A stretch of 64,000 nucleotides of DNA from Ischnura elegans (GCF_921293095.1 NC_060254.1:58264069-58328068); one strand, 5' to 3'; shown: positions 22,624 through 33,236, numbered from the stretch's first letter. Program-made: numbers and translations. The notes: generated by a model not told the origin, from the letters alone.

Positions 22624-22829
22624 AGGCCGTTTTACACGGGGCACGTCATTGCGCAATCTGACGCATGCACGAAGGTGCAGTAAAAATTGCGGCGTGTAAA
22701 GCGATGAGTTGCCAGAACGCATGCGAGAATGCAAAATTGCACCTGCTCTAATACCGGCCTCGAATTCTCGCAATCAAAAATGTTTTCAGTGCTAACCTGC
22801 GCAATAATATGCCCCGTGTAAAACGGCCT
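22624..22829 (+). mobile_element. PIF/Harbinger-type MITE 1
   Basis: Inverted ends AGGCCGTTTTACACG / CGTGTAAAACGGCCT are flanked by TAA on both sides (22621-22623, 22830-22832). The 3-bp TWA duplication is the PIF/Harbinger (Tourist) signature. The interior has repeated GCGCAAT and GCATGCG motifs. 206 bp, no frame. Confidence 0.88.
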
Positions 22830-22906
22830 TAAGAGAGGTCTTACTAGATTCACGTTCCTTATCTTTTTCACCTGTCTATAGTTATTACGGAGAATTCTTT
22901 TTATAA

Positions 22907-23140
22907 AGGCCATTTTACACGGGGCACGGAATTGCGCAGGTTAGAACTTCATTAATTTCTAAAATTGCGTGGAATCACGCGAATGCATGAATGAAATTAG
23001 AAGAGGGGCTAATTTTCCATTTCACGTCCACTCATTCTCGCATGTGTTCTAACAATTCACCGCTTTACACGACGCCATTTTGACTGCGCCTCTGTACACA
23101 CGTGGGATTGTGCAAGTACGTGCCCCGTGTAAAACGGCCT
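22907..23140 (-). mobile_element. PIF/Harbinger-type MITE 2
   Basis: 234 bp with ends AGGCCATTTTACACG / CGTGTAAAACGGCCT and TAA flanks (22904-22906, 23141-23143). The interior is inverted relative to MITE 1 and MITE 3. It inserted only 75 bp from MITE 1. Confidence 0.88.
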
Positions 23141-23484
23141 TAAAACCCAGTTTACGTTAGGCTCTTGTGTTTGTGTGTGGGGGGGAGGTCGAGGGTAGAG
23201 GCAGTTAGTTGCAGAGTGAATGGATGTTGTTGGTGGAGTGAGAGGAGGTTATAGTCAAGGAGGTTGCAAATATCCTGGAGTTGGCACCACTGGTTCCGAG
23301 CGTTGAGCGCAGTGTGGCGGGAATGGGGGTGCTTGGGTAGGATAGCCACACCTACTTCGACCAAAATATTGATGATCCCATAAGAGTTAATGATAACTAT
23401 TTGGTGAAATATTCGGTCATGATCGTTGTTACGTTAAAATAAACTTTCGCAAATGATCACAGTAAACCCTTTTTTCTGTCATTA

Positions 23485-23718
23485 AGGCCGTTTTACACGA
23501 TACACGGAATTGCGCAATCTGACGTACGTGCGAAGGCGCAATCAAAATTGCGTCGTGTAAAGCGGTGAATTGCTAGAACACATGCGAGAATGCGTGGATG
23601 CGAGACGGAAAAATAGCCCCTGTTCTAATTTCGCTCATGCATTCGCGCAATTCCGCGCCATTTTAGAAATTAATGCAGCTCTAACCTGCGCAATTCCGTG
23701 CCCCGTGTAAAACGGCCT
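23485..23718 (+). mobile_element. PIF/Harbinger-type MITE 3
   Basis: Also 234 bp. Ends AGGCCGTTTTACACG / CGTGTAAAACGGCCT, left flank TTA, right flank TTG (one change). Shares ATTGCGCAATCTGACGTACG and AAAGCGGTGAATTGCTAGAAC with the fragment at 13604. Confidence 0.87.
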
Positions 23719-24175
23719 TTGTGGGAAGGCTTCGGGAAAATATGCCTCGAATATCATTTCCCGAGGAAAAATTATTATCTCTCACCACGGTTCCGCTGTG
23801 CAACTGGCTTAGCCGAAAATAACCATTTTCTAGTGTAAAGTATCCATTCCCATGCACTTTGACTGGTAATTAATAAGATTACAGCCAACGGAAATCTTAC
23901 GATAGCGGGCCGGTCGCAATAATAGTACTACGATATATTATCACCACGATTTGACAATATGGACAGTTTAATATTCACAGTAGTATGACGAACGATCGGA
24001 AAACTCCGACGACAATCAAGAAGTAATTTGTGCATTTTCATTTTATAAATGAGAGGCGATATAAGGAATAGAATACTTGATTATATACGTACACTGTTTG
24101 AGACTACGTCCGAAAATTGTCAAACCAAGATGGCGGAATTCTGACTACGCTTAAAACTCGAATACAGCGCCTCCA
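23719..24175. other. No recognised feature
   Basis: Mixed DNA without gene signals apart from an AAGATGGCGG (YY1/Pho-like) match at about 24128. Confidence 0.4.
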
Positions 24176-24179
24176 GATA

Positions 24180-24440
24180 TTTACAACCTCCTTGGTTATA
24201 GTGTTGTTCGTCGATTAGTCTCGCCTCCGCGCTCGCCTTGGTCGCGATCTTTGCCCACCGGAAGCGACGTCACTCATTGATAGAGACAGCCGGGCAGAGG
24301 GGTGCGTGCCAGCGGGGAGTCAGTGGCGTGTCATGTGCCGTGGCTGCTGCAGAAGGGGCAGATTCATTCATTCCCACGAGAAGACGAGCTTCAGTTTGCG
24401 CAGTCCTCGTCCTACCACCATTGCACGACATCTCTCTCCG
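24180..24440 (+). other. GC-rich patch, weak promoter or exon candidate
   Basis: CpG-containing sequence with an 85-residue plus-strand frame (24238-24495) of no recognisable family. The frame runs into the tandem repeat at 24440, so its end is repeat-derived. No clear initiation or splice signal beyond the repeat unit's own GGTGAG. Confidence 0.2.
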
Positions 24441-25030
24441 TAATTCAAACCTTGTTTTGGTTCGTATAGGTGAGGTTAGAGTCTCCTCGGACTAGTCCAT
24501 TTGTGTGTGAATTCACTCACTTACTGAGTAAACCCTTTGGTTGCTTTCGATAGGTTTGGGTAAGAGTTGTCCCGAATTTAGTCGCAGGCGTCTGAATTCG
24601 CATATTCAGTGTTTAAACACTCAGGAATTCAACCCGTAGGTTGATTTGCATGGGCCGAGGTAGAGTTCTACCCAGACTTGTGTGAATTTACACACTCATT
24701 AAGTCAACCGTTGAGTTGGTTTTGAAAGGTTAGGGTGGGGGTCACCCCGGGCTTAACCGCAGGCGTGTGAATTAACCCATTCAGGGTTCACACACTCAGC
24801 AATTCAACCCTTATGTTGATTTTTATAGGTGAGGGTAGAGCTCAACCGGGCTTGGCCTCGGGGTTGTGAATCCATTCACTTATTGAGCTAACCCTTGGGT
24901 TGGTTTGGATAGGTTGGGAAGAGGTCACCCCGGACTACACCACAGGCGTATGATTTCAAACATATAGGATTCACTTACTCATTGAGTCAACTCTTAGGCT
25001 GGTTTGTGTAGGTTAGGGTAGAGCTTCGAT
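24440..25030. repeat. Degenerate tandem repeat, about 90-bp monomers paired into about 180-bp dimers
   Basis: The motif CACTCANTNAGTCAACCCTTNGGTTGGTTT recurs at about 24507, 24617, 24692, 24791, 24875 and 24971, with alternating long and short spacings (110, 75, 99, 84, 96). Each is followed by ATAGGTTAGGGTAGAG and GCAGGCGTGTGAATT-type strings. Confidence 0.85.
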
Positions 25031-26975
25031 CATATACGTTAATGGATATATATGCTCTTTTCTACACTTGAGCGTCGAGATTGTTCGTCCTAACGTCAGA
25101 GCAGGTCACTGACGTCGAGCTGTTCACATTAACGACTGAGGAGAGTGGACCCATTCGTGACATGAGTTTCATCTAGCTGTTTCGAATTGCGCATACTGAT
25201 AGCGACTCACTAGTCATAAGGTGGTAGAGGTCCAGAGACAAAATTTCATGGCTCATTGACATCAACGAATCCACGAACCAGCTTAACACTATTGGTGATA
25301 GCCCATTACATCCAATGCCTTAACGCCAGTGCTGGGTATTTTTCCCAAATTTTAGAAAGTTTTAGTGATTTTACTGCAGTACATAGAAAGTTGAAATAAA
25401 AATTGCCATATCTAAGACTCAACCTTCTAGTGTATTTTCTGTGCACTAACTTGTCTACACAATAATTCTACGTAGCTATCCGACCGTAATATTACGGCGG
25501 CAATTAAATGGACGATCAAATGCAAACATATGCATTATTACGTTTCCGGCAGTCTCCTAAGTTTTGCGAGACCGTAATATTATGTCATAAGCACTCAAAG
25601 TGTTGAGAGTGCATATCGATATTTCATGGAACCCTGCAACTGGTAATATAATCTCTAGCAAACGTTTCCACGGTCCACAACATTTTCCTCACAGGCTCAG
25701 GTTTCAACAAACTGTGGAAAAATATATAAGCTACTGAAAATGAAATTATTGCCGGGTCGTCAACCCCTCGAGTGCCGGGCCCTATCTATCTCTCGCAAAA
25801 AGTATCAGGAGTGCGATAGCGCTCCTCCTGCAGTGTCACTCTTAGATGCTGATAGTTCACTAATCATACAATAGTCAATGTTCATTTTATTTTAACATTA
25901 ACTATTTTCTTTTAATTATAAAAATTAACTCACATTACCAAAAATTCGTCAAATAATAAATTAAAAAGGTGACACCACATGTAAGAAAGATTTCCTAAAG
26001 TTTTTGAATATATACCTTTAGTTGTTTTTGAGACCTAATTTTTTTCTAACCTACTGCAAAATCAGCAAAAATGCCTCGGCACTTTTATCATAGTACCTAT
26101 GCAATCGGTTGGCACTGAAAGGGTTAAATATGATGGTTGAGGATAGGCGGCTTCTAGATGATAATAGATGGAGAAAGATGGTTTAGATACGGGTAGTACT
26201 GAGCAGGGAGGGGATGTTGACAACAGTGATACAGGGAAAAAAGTTGGGTAAACAAAGATGAGGGAGGAAGAGACTACGATTTTTTTGATAGAATTGAAGG
26301 AAATAGGCCTCACTGTTAATTGAAAAGGGAAGTCTGTGATTGGAGTGGACACCGCCAGAATAACTCGTAAATACTCCATTGAAACCGTCTTAATTGGTAG
26401 AATACCTTAATAAATTGTAAAAATGGACCTACTCATGCCGATTAATACCGTTAGTGTGAACTATCTCTCTGTATTTCAATAATTTCGGCCAATGGGCAAC
26501 CCTTTTTCCGATAGAAAAATTATATTTCGCAACAAATAAGCTTTTTATCTTACTTTTTGAAAATTCAGTGTTTTAACGCTCCGATAATCTCTTTATCATC
26601 CACCATAAACATAAAAAACCCTTGTAATCACGACGGTATCAATCCCCTCAAAAAATCTTACTCTTCCCATCTTTTTCAATTTCACAGAGATGATTTTAAT
26701 GCTGAAAATAAAATTTGAAAAATGTTACGATAAAAAATTTCGAAGTTCCTTTTTTTGAGTGGTAAATTACCAAGATTTTTCTCGGTGAATTTCTCTCCGT
26801 TTTTAACGTGTACGAGAATGACAAAAATTTCCTGGATGGATTTACCTTTTGTATAGTTTCTGTTTACCCGGAATGTCTTTTGCGCGTTATGAAAATCCGC
26901 ATATCGCCTTGATTGTCTTCTTGTCCTGATCTCTTCAACGACCTAACTGGCCAGTGGCTGCTGTGAGCCGGATTC
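25031..26975. other. No supported gene
   Basis: AT-rich. The 105-residue minus-strand frame at 26062-26379 has no recognisable motif. No terminal repeats found. Confidence 0.4.
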
Positions 26976-26978
26976 ATG

Positions 26979-27344
26979 CTGTTCGCTTAAGCCTCTATCA
27001 CACGATTATTCATGGGCATACCCAGCGGGGGTGGGGGAAAGGGTGGGAGGATAGGAGGGGGCAGCTGCAGCCTTGATGCGAAGGTAAATGTAGATAAAAA
27101 TGAAGTAAAAAAAATTCTTTAAACCCAAGAAGAGTGATATTAGTATAAAACATGCAATTAATATATAAATATATTTTCCGAGCGAACAAATTTAAAAACT
27201 GATAAAGCGCTGTTATAATTTTCTTGAAATTTTAGATTCTTTAACCTTTTCTGTGTTGCAACTTGAACGACCATGGCTTTCCCCCCTTTAGTCTTGACAC
27301 TGGGTTCGCCCTTGCGATTATTGCTGGAGCTGGTAATTGTATTT
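26979..27344. mobile_element. MITE fragment related to 36402-36840, split by a hAT element
   Basis: CTGTTCGCTTAAGC then TATCACACGATTATT before 27010 matches the left end of 36402-36840 (CTGTTCGCTTAAAC, AATCACACGATCATT). The sequence resumes after the hAT element at 27315. Only the first part is recognisable. Confidence 0.5.
27011..27314. mobile_element. hAT-like MITE, family C
   Basis: Ends CATGGGCATACCCAG and CTGGGTTCGCCCTTG (12 of 15 matching as inverted repeats) are flanked by a perfect 8-bp duplication CGATTATT (27003-27010, 27315-27322). G-rich left subterminal region, AT-rich interior, no transposase. 304 bp. A further right end of this type is at 35977-35994. Confidence 0.82.
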
Positions 27345-27480
27345 AGGGTAAAATGACTGCACGCAGCGTTCGACCTCATGGCAGTACGATGAAGTTGACG
27401 TTTAGTAGGTTGCTAACTCCTCCGCTCAATAAAGTTAACTATTTTCTCATACATGTATATATTTCAGAACTAAACGTAAT

Positions 27481-27736
27481 ATATCGATGGCCAAGTTCTA
27501 ACAACCTGTATATCAAAAATAGCAAATTTTCAGGAGAGCAACACTTATTTTTTTTACTTGTGCACTGAAACTAAAAACCAAAAGTTCATAAAACTGAAAA
27601 AGAAGCATTCATTTGCAAACAAAGAGATGTTTTTTGCTTGTATTTTATTTTTTTATGTTATTACACTTTGCTTAAGATACCTGTCTCAAACCGGTCGAAT
27701 TTGAGATACCTGTTGTTAGAACTTACCCATCGATAT
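27481..27736 (+). mobile_element. MITE with about 38-bp inverted ends (copy 1)
   Basis: Left end ATATCGATGGCCAAGTTCTA (27481) continues to TATATCAAAAA. The right end (27699-27736) reads TTTGAGATACC to CCCATCGATAT, an imperfect complement over about 38 bp. The interior shares AGCAAATTTTCAGGAGAGCAA and AGAAGCATTCATTTGCAAAC with an inverted copy at 34227-34467. No frame. The superfamily is unclear because the duplication is not obvious. Confidence 0.78.
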
Positions 27737-27841
27737 CCACCTTTGAGAAGCCAAAAACACTGATTAACCTTAACACCAATTGAACGAACTTTTTAATGGA
27801 TAACTCTCCGAACGTTAGCACCATTGTGAATACAACCGTTT

Positions 27842-28480
27842 TTTTAAATAATAATAATAATATATAATTTATTCCATTTACAATCAAATATTACATTTTA
27901 GAACATACTTAAATATTTTGGAATATATAGGTACCCCTTTTAGTAGTTTTGGGGCTACCATCATAAACTTTTTACATAGGTCTGGTGCTAGCACACATGA
28001 GAAGTAAAATTTCTTTGTATTCAGTTATTTGTTCTATTGCCGATTGCATTCATTATTACAAAACGTATTTCAAATATTTGGACAAGGATAACTATTTTTC
28101 TTATTTTTCTTATATAAACGCATAATTACATACATAGAATATACAATATACCTTTTATTGTAAACTTTTTAACCCACCTTTCTTAGTAGAAACTCTACTT
28201 CCTCACACATCATAAGCCATTTTTTAACGGCGGATTTAAATCCCCATCTTTTTTCCGAGTTTGCTACATTACTCGGCAACATGCTAAACAATTTAGGCCC
28301 TAAGTAATTGTATGACTGTCGATAAATTTCGGTCGTCGGCCTAGGTATATGGAAGTTTCTCCAAGCTCTAATGTCATAGTTTTGTGGTCGGGCCTTTTCA
28401 CCACTACGGTTATAGAATATTCTAAGGACTTTTACGTGATAAGGATTGCTATCTAGATATTATTCAGGTTAATTGGTATA
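27842..28480 (-). pseudogene. LINE 3' end (CR1/Jockey group)
   Basis: Minus-strand translation of 28190-28400 gives AWRNFHIPRPTTEIYRQSYN, then LGPKLFSMLPSNVANSEKRW and KSAVKKWLM, the classic end of a LINE reverse transcriptase ORF. The 3' UTR runs down to AATAAA and an ATT repeat (27847-27875). Frame open over the visible part, 5' truncated. Confidence 0.8.
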
Positions 28481-28552
28481 TACTATTATCTATTGTCGTC
28501 TATGCCGTTCATATTACGTGCTGAAAGTTAAATTCATCCTTGAAGTATCTAT

Positions 28553-28800
28553 ACATCATCATCAGTGGTCAAAAATCTTGAGATTGATTTGACGCAGCTC
28601 CCCACTCAGTTCTCCTGACAGCTTATCTTTTCAAACCTACATATTACTTCTCTTTCACATCCTCCTTTATCTGTTCCATATATTGCACCCGAGGTCTTCC
28701 TTTTCTATTTCTGCCGTTTATTTTTCCTCGGCCATTGTCGTCACCAGGCCATCGTGTCTCAAGACAGGCAGAGAAATATTTTTACATCCTCCGGTATTTG
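28553..28800 (-). pseudogene. RTE-like LINE 3' end with GAT tail
   Basis: The minus strand ends in CTGATGATGATG at 28553. Upstream is the 3' UTR box TCAAATCAATCTCAAGATTT and a broken coding part equivalent to 48240-48420 (HDGLMK and following residues). 5' truncated near 28800. Confidence 0.8.
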
Positions 28801-29098
28801 CGAATGCATTCTTAAATTTCGTCTTACGATAGCTCTCTTACGATTATGAAATTGAAAAATGTCCAGTTATAAAGAAATGATCATCATCTTGATCTCTTGA
28901 TTTTGCTTTCCAAAGGGGAACATTTCTTTAATATCGCATGATACTTGAGAAGAAATTGAAATACAAAATAAATTCTTGTTAGCAAACAGATACCTACACG
29001 CAAATCGTAAGCATCTCTTAAAAATATCTATCTCATAAAACAAAAATGAGTACATTCACAACAATAATGTTACCAATACCGATACATGCGTCAGATAT

Positions 29099-29460
29099 GT
29101 GGATACTAAAGCAGATAGAGGAGAAATCATTCATAGTTTCGAAAATAAGATTTTGCGTAAGATATATGGACCCACTTGTGAACAAAGGAGGTGGAGAAGA
29201 AAATTTAGTAAGGAGAAGAGACATCTCTACAAGGGTGGTGATATTACCTATTGGTGTAGTTGGGGGCAGAAGAATAAGATGGTTTGGCCATGTGCGGAGA
29301 AAAGAAGGCGGAAGTAAGATGAAGGAGGTTGTAAAAGCAAACCCTGACGGACGAACACCGCGAGGAAGACCAAGAAAGAGATGGTGGCACCAACTAAAGG
29401 CTGATTTGGAGAAGGTCGGAGCTTCAGAACAGAAAGCAACGGACAGAAAGAGATGGGGGT
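29099..29460 (+). pseudogene. LINE C-terminal fragment (RTE-like)
   Basis: Two frames join across a frameshift: SFENKILRKIYGP, CEQRRWRRKF in one, then RRIRWFGHVRRKEGGSKMKE, PDGRTPRGRPRKRWWHQLKA in the other. This is the same tail as 21720-21975, with a longer 5' part. Non-functional. Confidence 0.82.
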
Positions 29461-29644
29461 AAAGTTTTTGTACGGCTATATTTCAATTAGATAATTAGAT
29501 TTTCTTTTTCCTCTTATCTTTACCCCATTAAATTAATGATAAAATAATTCCTGGAATTAGGAAGGTGAAACGATGACATTTGACCGACAAAGAATGAGAC
29601 CAACGAAAGAAATCTCATTTGACGAATGAAAAAGTATACCATTT

Positions 29645-29745
29645 GCCGCATCGAGAAAGGAAAACATCGATGGATCTGAGTTCTTGGAGACCAGAAATGG
29701 AGGTTGGTTGCGAGGGCCGTTGGTTCGATCCCCCTTGGTCCATTG
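29645..29745 (+). mobile_element. Partial tRNA-SINE unit
   Basis: TCGAGAAAGGAAAACATCGA, GAGTTCTTGGAGACCAG, AAATGGAGGTTGGTTGCGAG and GTTGGTTCGATCCCCC (B box) match one monomer of the minus-strand SINE array at 30519-30918. Confidence 0.75.
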
Positions 29746-30072
29746 TTTACCAAAGTGATATCATTATATATGGAATTAATTGTTTCGCACTATGTAATTA
29801 AGTTACACTTTTGGAATTTTACAAAAGTGCGATGAATATTTTTCACTTTGGGAAAGGATTCCTGTTACCCACTCATTTGGGGTTTCAATCACAAGTGATA
29901 CATACGTGTATCTTCGCAGAAATATTAGGGCTAACAACTTTTTTTCATTTTATGTATTACCTATACTCCAGGAATTATTTTAACATTATGTCAATTAGGA
30001 TACAAGTGGCCCTGTGGGTGAGTGAGGAGTGTAAATGCAGATGAATGGCAAGTTAAAAGTCCAACCTCAATT

Positions 30073-30510
30073 CAGGGCCGGATATACCGTAAGGCAAAAT
30101 AGTTACGTGCATAGGAGTGTCGCGTCTTCAAGGGCGGCAGTTCATTCAGTTACAGCAGGACGTAATGTTTTTATTTTTGAATTTACCATCCTTTTTTGTT
30201 GTATGAATTAAGGCTAGACATTATATATGGAAAGGGTATTCATAAAGTGTTTTAGTTGCGTAAAAGATAAACTGTTTCATGCAGTTTTACTCCAAGCTGT
30301 TTTCTTTAATTGAATTGATTATGTTTTCCCTGCGTACAAATTCAAGCATAAACTTATGCTGTCAGCCATATATCTGTTTGTTCCTTTTTACCGAACCTTA
30401 CCTTATGCGAGTGGCTATGCCTTATCAGTAAAATTAAGGGGGGGTTCAAGTGAGGAGGGGCGCTCAATGGAGAGGTGCCTATAGCGTAACTTTGGGTAAA
30501 TCCGGCCCTG
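30073..30510. mobile_element. hAT-like MITE, family D
   Basis: Ends CAGGGCCGGATATACC and GGTAAATCCGGCCCTG; flanks CCTCAATT and CCTCCATT (7 of 8). 438 bp, no transposase. The flanking DNA on both sides matches the neighbouring SINE (complement of AATGGAGGTTGG), so the element landed in a SINE. Confidence 0.8.
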
Positions 30511-30518
30511 CCTCCATT

Positions 30519-30918
30519 TCTCTTCTTCAACAACTCTGATCCACGGATATTTTTTCCATCCTAGATTTATACCCAAAAGTGATTATAGTAATAATTCGTC
30601 TTTATTGGGCGAGATTGGGACTATTAAGCCCCATCTTCCCGCTTAAAAAAAATTGGGACCACGGGGGATCGAACCAACGGCCCTCGTAACCAACCTCCAT
30701 TTCTGGTCTCCAAGAACTCAGATCCATCGATGTTTTCCTTTCTCGATATATACCCAAATGTAAAAGTAACTATAATTTGTCTTCATTGGACGAGATTGGG
30801 ACTAGAAGGACCCATCTACCATCTTGAAGCTAAAAACAATATGACTCATGGGGGGATCGAACCCACGACCTTCAGGTAATTAAGCAAGGCGTTCTAACCA
30901 ACTGAGCTAATGGTTGCA
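30519..30918 (-). mobile_element. Dimeric tRNA-Ile-derived SINE
   Basis: The minus strand starts with a tRNA-like head (30917-30850): ATTAGCTCAGTTGGTTAGAA, CCTTGCTTAATTACCTGAAGG, TCGTGGGTTCGATCCCCC. This resembles tRNA-Ile(AAT) with an extra base in the anticodon arm and a mismatched acceptor, so it is not a functional tRNA. Two tail monomers follow, offset about 187 bp, each with a B-box-like GGTTCGATCCCCC, GGGACTA-type and CCCAATCTCG strings. Confidence 0.75.
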
Positions 30919-30984
30919 ATGGGCCTGCATAATATTCTTGTATGATACCCTGATACTTCTTTGGGCAGGGGCAACGTGAAAAGA

Positions 30985-31171
30985 GCAGAAGGGATTATCG
31001 GGTTTTCCACCAGCTAATTGGATCCATGTCGCCCGACGTTTCGAAGAACGACTCTTTGCTCATCATCCTCAGGGGCAGAAGATCCCCCGAGGATGAAGAG
31101 CAAGTCGTTCTACGAAACGTCTGGCAACATGGAGCCAATTACCCGGAGGAAAACCCGAGAATCCTTTCTGC
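30985..31171. repeat. Long near-perfect hairpin, about 90-bp arms
   Basis: The left arm begins GCAGAAGGGATTATCGGG and runs to ATCCTCAGGGG; the right arm begins CCCCCGAGGATGAAGAGCAA and runs to CCCGAGAATCCTTTCTGC. The arms pair over nearly their whole length with scattered mismatches and a loop of only a few bases near 31075. CCGACGTTTCG and its complement are in the middle of the arms. Confidence 0.9.
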
Positions 31172-31219
31172 ACTTGAGAACCGGGAAAATTTAAGATATT
31201 ACAGCGTTCCAGGAGGTTT

Positions 31220-31647
31220 TGCCTTGTTCAGATTATGATTGTTCCGGCAATCGTTCTAACTATCGAGCATTCACACAACGATGGTTAAAACCTGTGCTGC
31301 CCTCTAGTGCTGACATCTAAAGTGAACGAGGAATTGACTGTTAGCAAAGCTGTTGAGGTATGCAGGGTCAAGATATTACTCTTTTCAACGTGTATTTAAA
31401 GATTAATTTTTCTTCCACCCATATTATTCCTTGTTTGGACAAATCCGTGAAAAAAAGAGAGCGAAGAGAGTTTCACAAACTTTTCGTCTTTCTTGTCTCT
31501 TCCTCTTCCGGTCTCCCAGCGCCTAACCATCGCAAAGTGACAACGTTCGGAACTACGTGAACTATTGTCAGGACATGTATTCACACTGTTAGTTCGGCCA
31601 ACTATCGTTTGGACGATCGCTCGGACAATCGTAATCTGAACGAGGCA
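31220..31647. mobile_element. MITE with TGCC.TGTTCAG inverted ends (copy 2)
   Basis: 428 bp, parallel to 17009-17437 throughout (ACGATGGTTAAA, CTGTGCTNCCCTCTAGTGCT, CAACGTGTATTTA, GATCGCTCGGACAATCGTAA). Flanks TTT and TTA, so the 3-bp duplication is less clean than in copy 1. Confidence 0.87.
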
Positions 31648-31734
31648 TTACAGAGGTTTCCATCATCGGTATCGCCGTTAGTATCGTCGCGCATATATCG
31701 CTGTTCGCTAGTATCGCTGTAACGGGGAAGTGTG

Positions 31735-32298
31735 CAACGCCAGACTCCTCTCATTCCCCCCCTCCACGCACACACAGAATGGGAATGGGGGGAGGCGTGA
31801 GGGGGGTTTGGCCCGTTAGTCGCCTTCCCCTACTTTCCCCTCCTCCTCCCGCCCTTCGGCGGCGGCAGCTCTCTCGGAGCGTGAGAAGAAGCGAGGATTG
31901 GAACGCGGTGGGGTGAGGTGCTGGCAGGAGCGGTTGAAGGGGGAAGGGGGGGTTTAAAAGGACTCTGGAATGGAGGGGAGGGATGGGGGTGGTGGGAGGG
32001 GTTTATTAGAACGTCCGCTCCGCATTCTGACGGCGCTGCCGTCGTCTAAGCGGCATTCGGTGAGTCGCACGGTCCCCGAGCAAACTTCTTTGTTAGTCAG
32101 TAGTCGACGACGCTGTTGCCGCATCCAGGCTGTCGGGTGCGGTCAGGGTCCACGCCGCATTAGGATAGTGTCTCTCGGTGCTCTTTTTTTATGGGTGCAC
32201 CACGCGCGGTGCTCTGGTGCCTTCCTGATTCCTCAACATCATTGTGGTGACCGTGTTGGTGACTTCTGCCGTGGAGGATTCGATCCGCGTCGGAAGAA
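31735..32298 (+). promoter_or_regulatory. CpG-rich candidate promoter and 5' UTR
   Basis: A GC- and CpG-rich stretch, unlike the AT-rich surroundings, and the only sizeable one not explained by repeats. It includes a TTTAAAAG box (about 31953), an arthropod-type initiator TCAGT (about 32097), and sequence leading to a good start-codon context at 32299. A 115-residue frame at 31970-32317 is arginine-rich and composition-driven; I treat it as 5' UTR. Inference only. Confidence 0.35.
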
Positions 32299-32349
32299 AT
32301 GGACGCACCCATTCTGAAGTGTGCAGTATGTCTGGGACGTGCCGTGGAG
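32299..32349 (+). CDS. Candidate first coding exon (17 codons) before a splice donor
   Basis: ATG at 32299 has A at -3 and G at +4, and opens MDAPILKCAVCLGRAVE. The frame then meets GAG|GTGAGA at 32350, a strong 5' splice site, leaving phase 0. A short first exon with a CxxC pair after a CpG-rich leader fits the start of a real gene with a long first intron, but no second exon was recognised. The product is unknown and the call could be chance. Confidence 0.3.
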
Positions 32350-33230
32350 GTGAGATTATTGGAGATGGCCGCGCACTTGTTGCGCAACAATGGCTTCCTT
32401 ATTGTTGGACACCCCTCCCCCTTAACTCGGAGTGTCCCCCTCTGCAACCGGCGTGGTCTATAACCACATCTCCCCCTTCTTCTCCGCACTATTCCAGAGG
32501 GCCTATGCTAGTTCGTATCAGAGCTTGTGAAGATACGATGTTACCCACTACCAGAGAGCATCACACAGCTTTTACAGGGATCAGTATGGGAACCAACACA
32601 TAATCTGATTCTACATACAAGGCTTAGAGTGTTTGAACAATTAAGAACAGATATTTCAGAGCGGCTAAGATAGCATCATATTAGAGCATCTCTATTCTTC
32701 TAGTTTGACGCTAACGATAAAATACGAGAGATTTTTCGAAATGGATGGGTGTAGTAGCAATTGCCCCGTACAAATAGCTTTTAGATGACTGATAAGTGGG
32801 ACTCATGAGGTCAAGTTACCCCAAAGTGCAGATTCTTTTCATTTTACGTGAACTGCTGACATTCAAATACCACATATACCGTCACACCCCTATTGAAGCG
32901 GCTTGCGGAGTGGTTTGTAGAAAATCTGGGAAGCTTGAAGGCAAAGAACGTATGAAGGAAGGTTGAGGAAGATGAAATTGGTAGCTAACCCGTTTCGAAA
33001 GCAAGGCCTCCTTCGTCATGCTAAGAAGGCTGAGGTCCTGATTGTTTATTTGTGGCTGTTCTCATTAGAATGCTCACAAAGTTTCATTAGAAGTCGCTAG
33101 AAACTGATACTTCCTTTGGATACGACTTCAGCTTCAGCTCGAGGCAAATTAGGGTCTAGTATGGATCGTATTACAACCTCGGTAATCTCTACCGACTCGT
33201 TACTAAGGTTTCGTTTCGCGGTTACCGTCG
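32350..33230 (+). other. No recognised feature (possible intron of the candidate gene)
   Basis: GC content falls after about 32600. No domain-bearing frame and no terminal repeats seen. Confidence 0.35.
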
Positions 33231-33236
33231 TTACAA

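Noticed and set aside
22567-22913. Minus-strand ORFs of 68-93 residues
   Set aside because: They lie inside and across Harbinger MITE 1 and vanish in the other MITE copies.
30850-30917. Functional tRNA-Ile gene
   Set aside because: The acceptor stem does not pair, the anticodon arm has an extra base, there is no T-run terminator, and the sequence continues into a SINE body.
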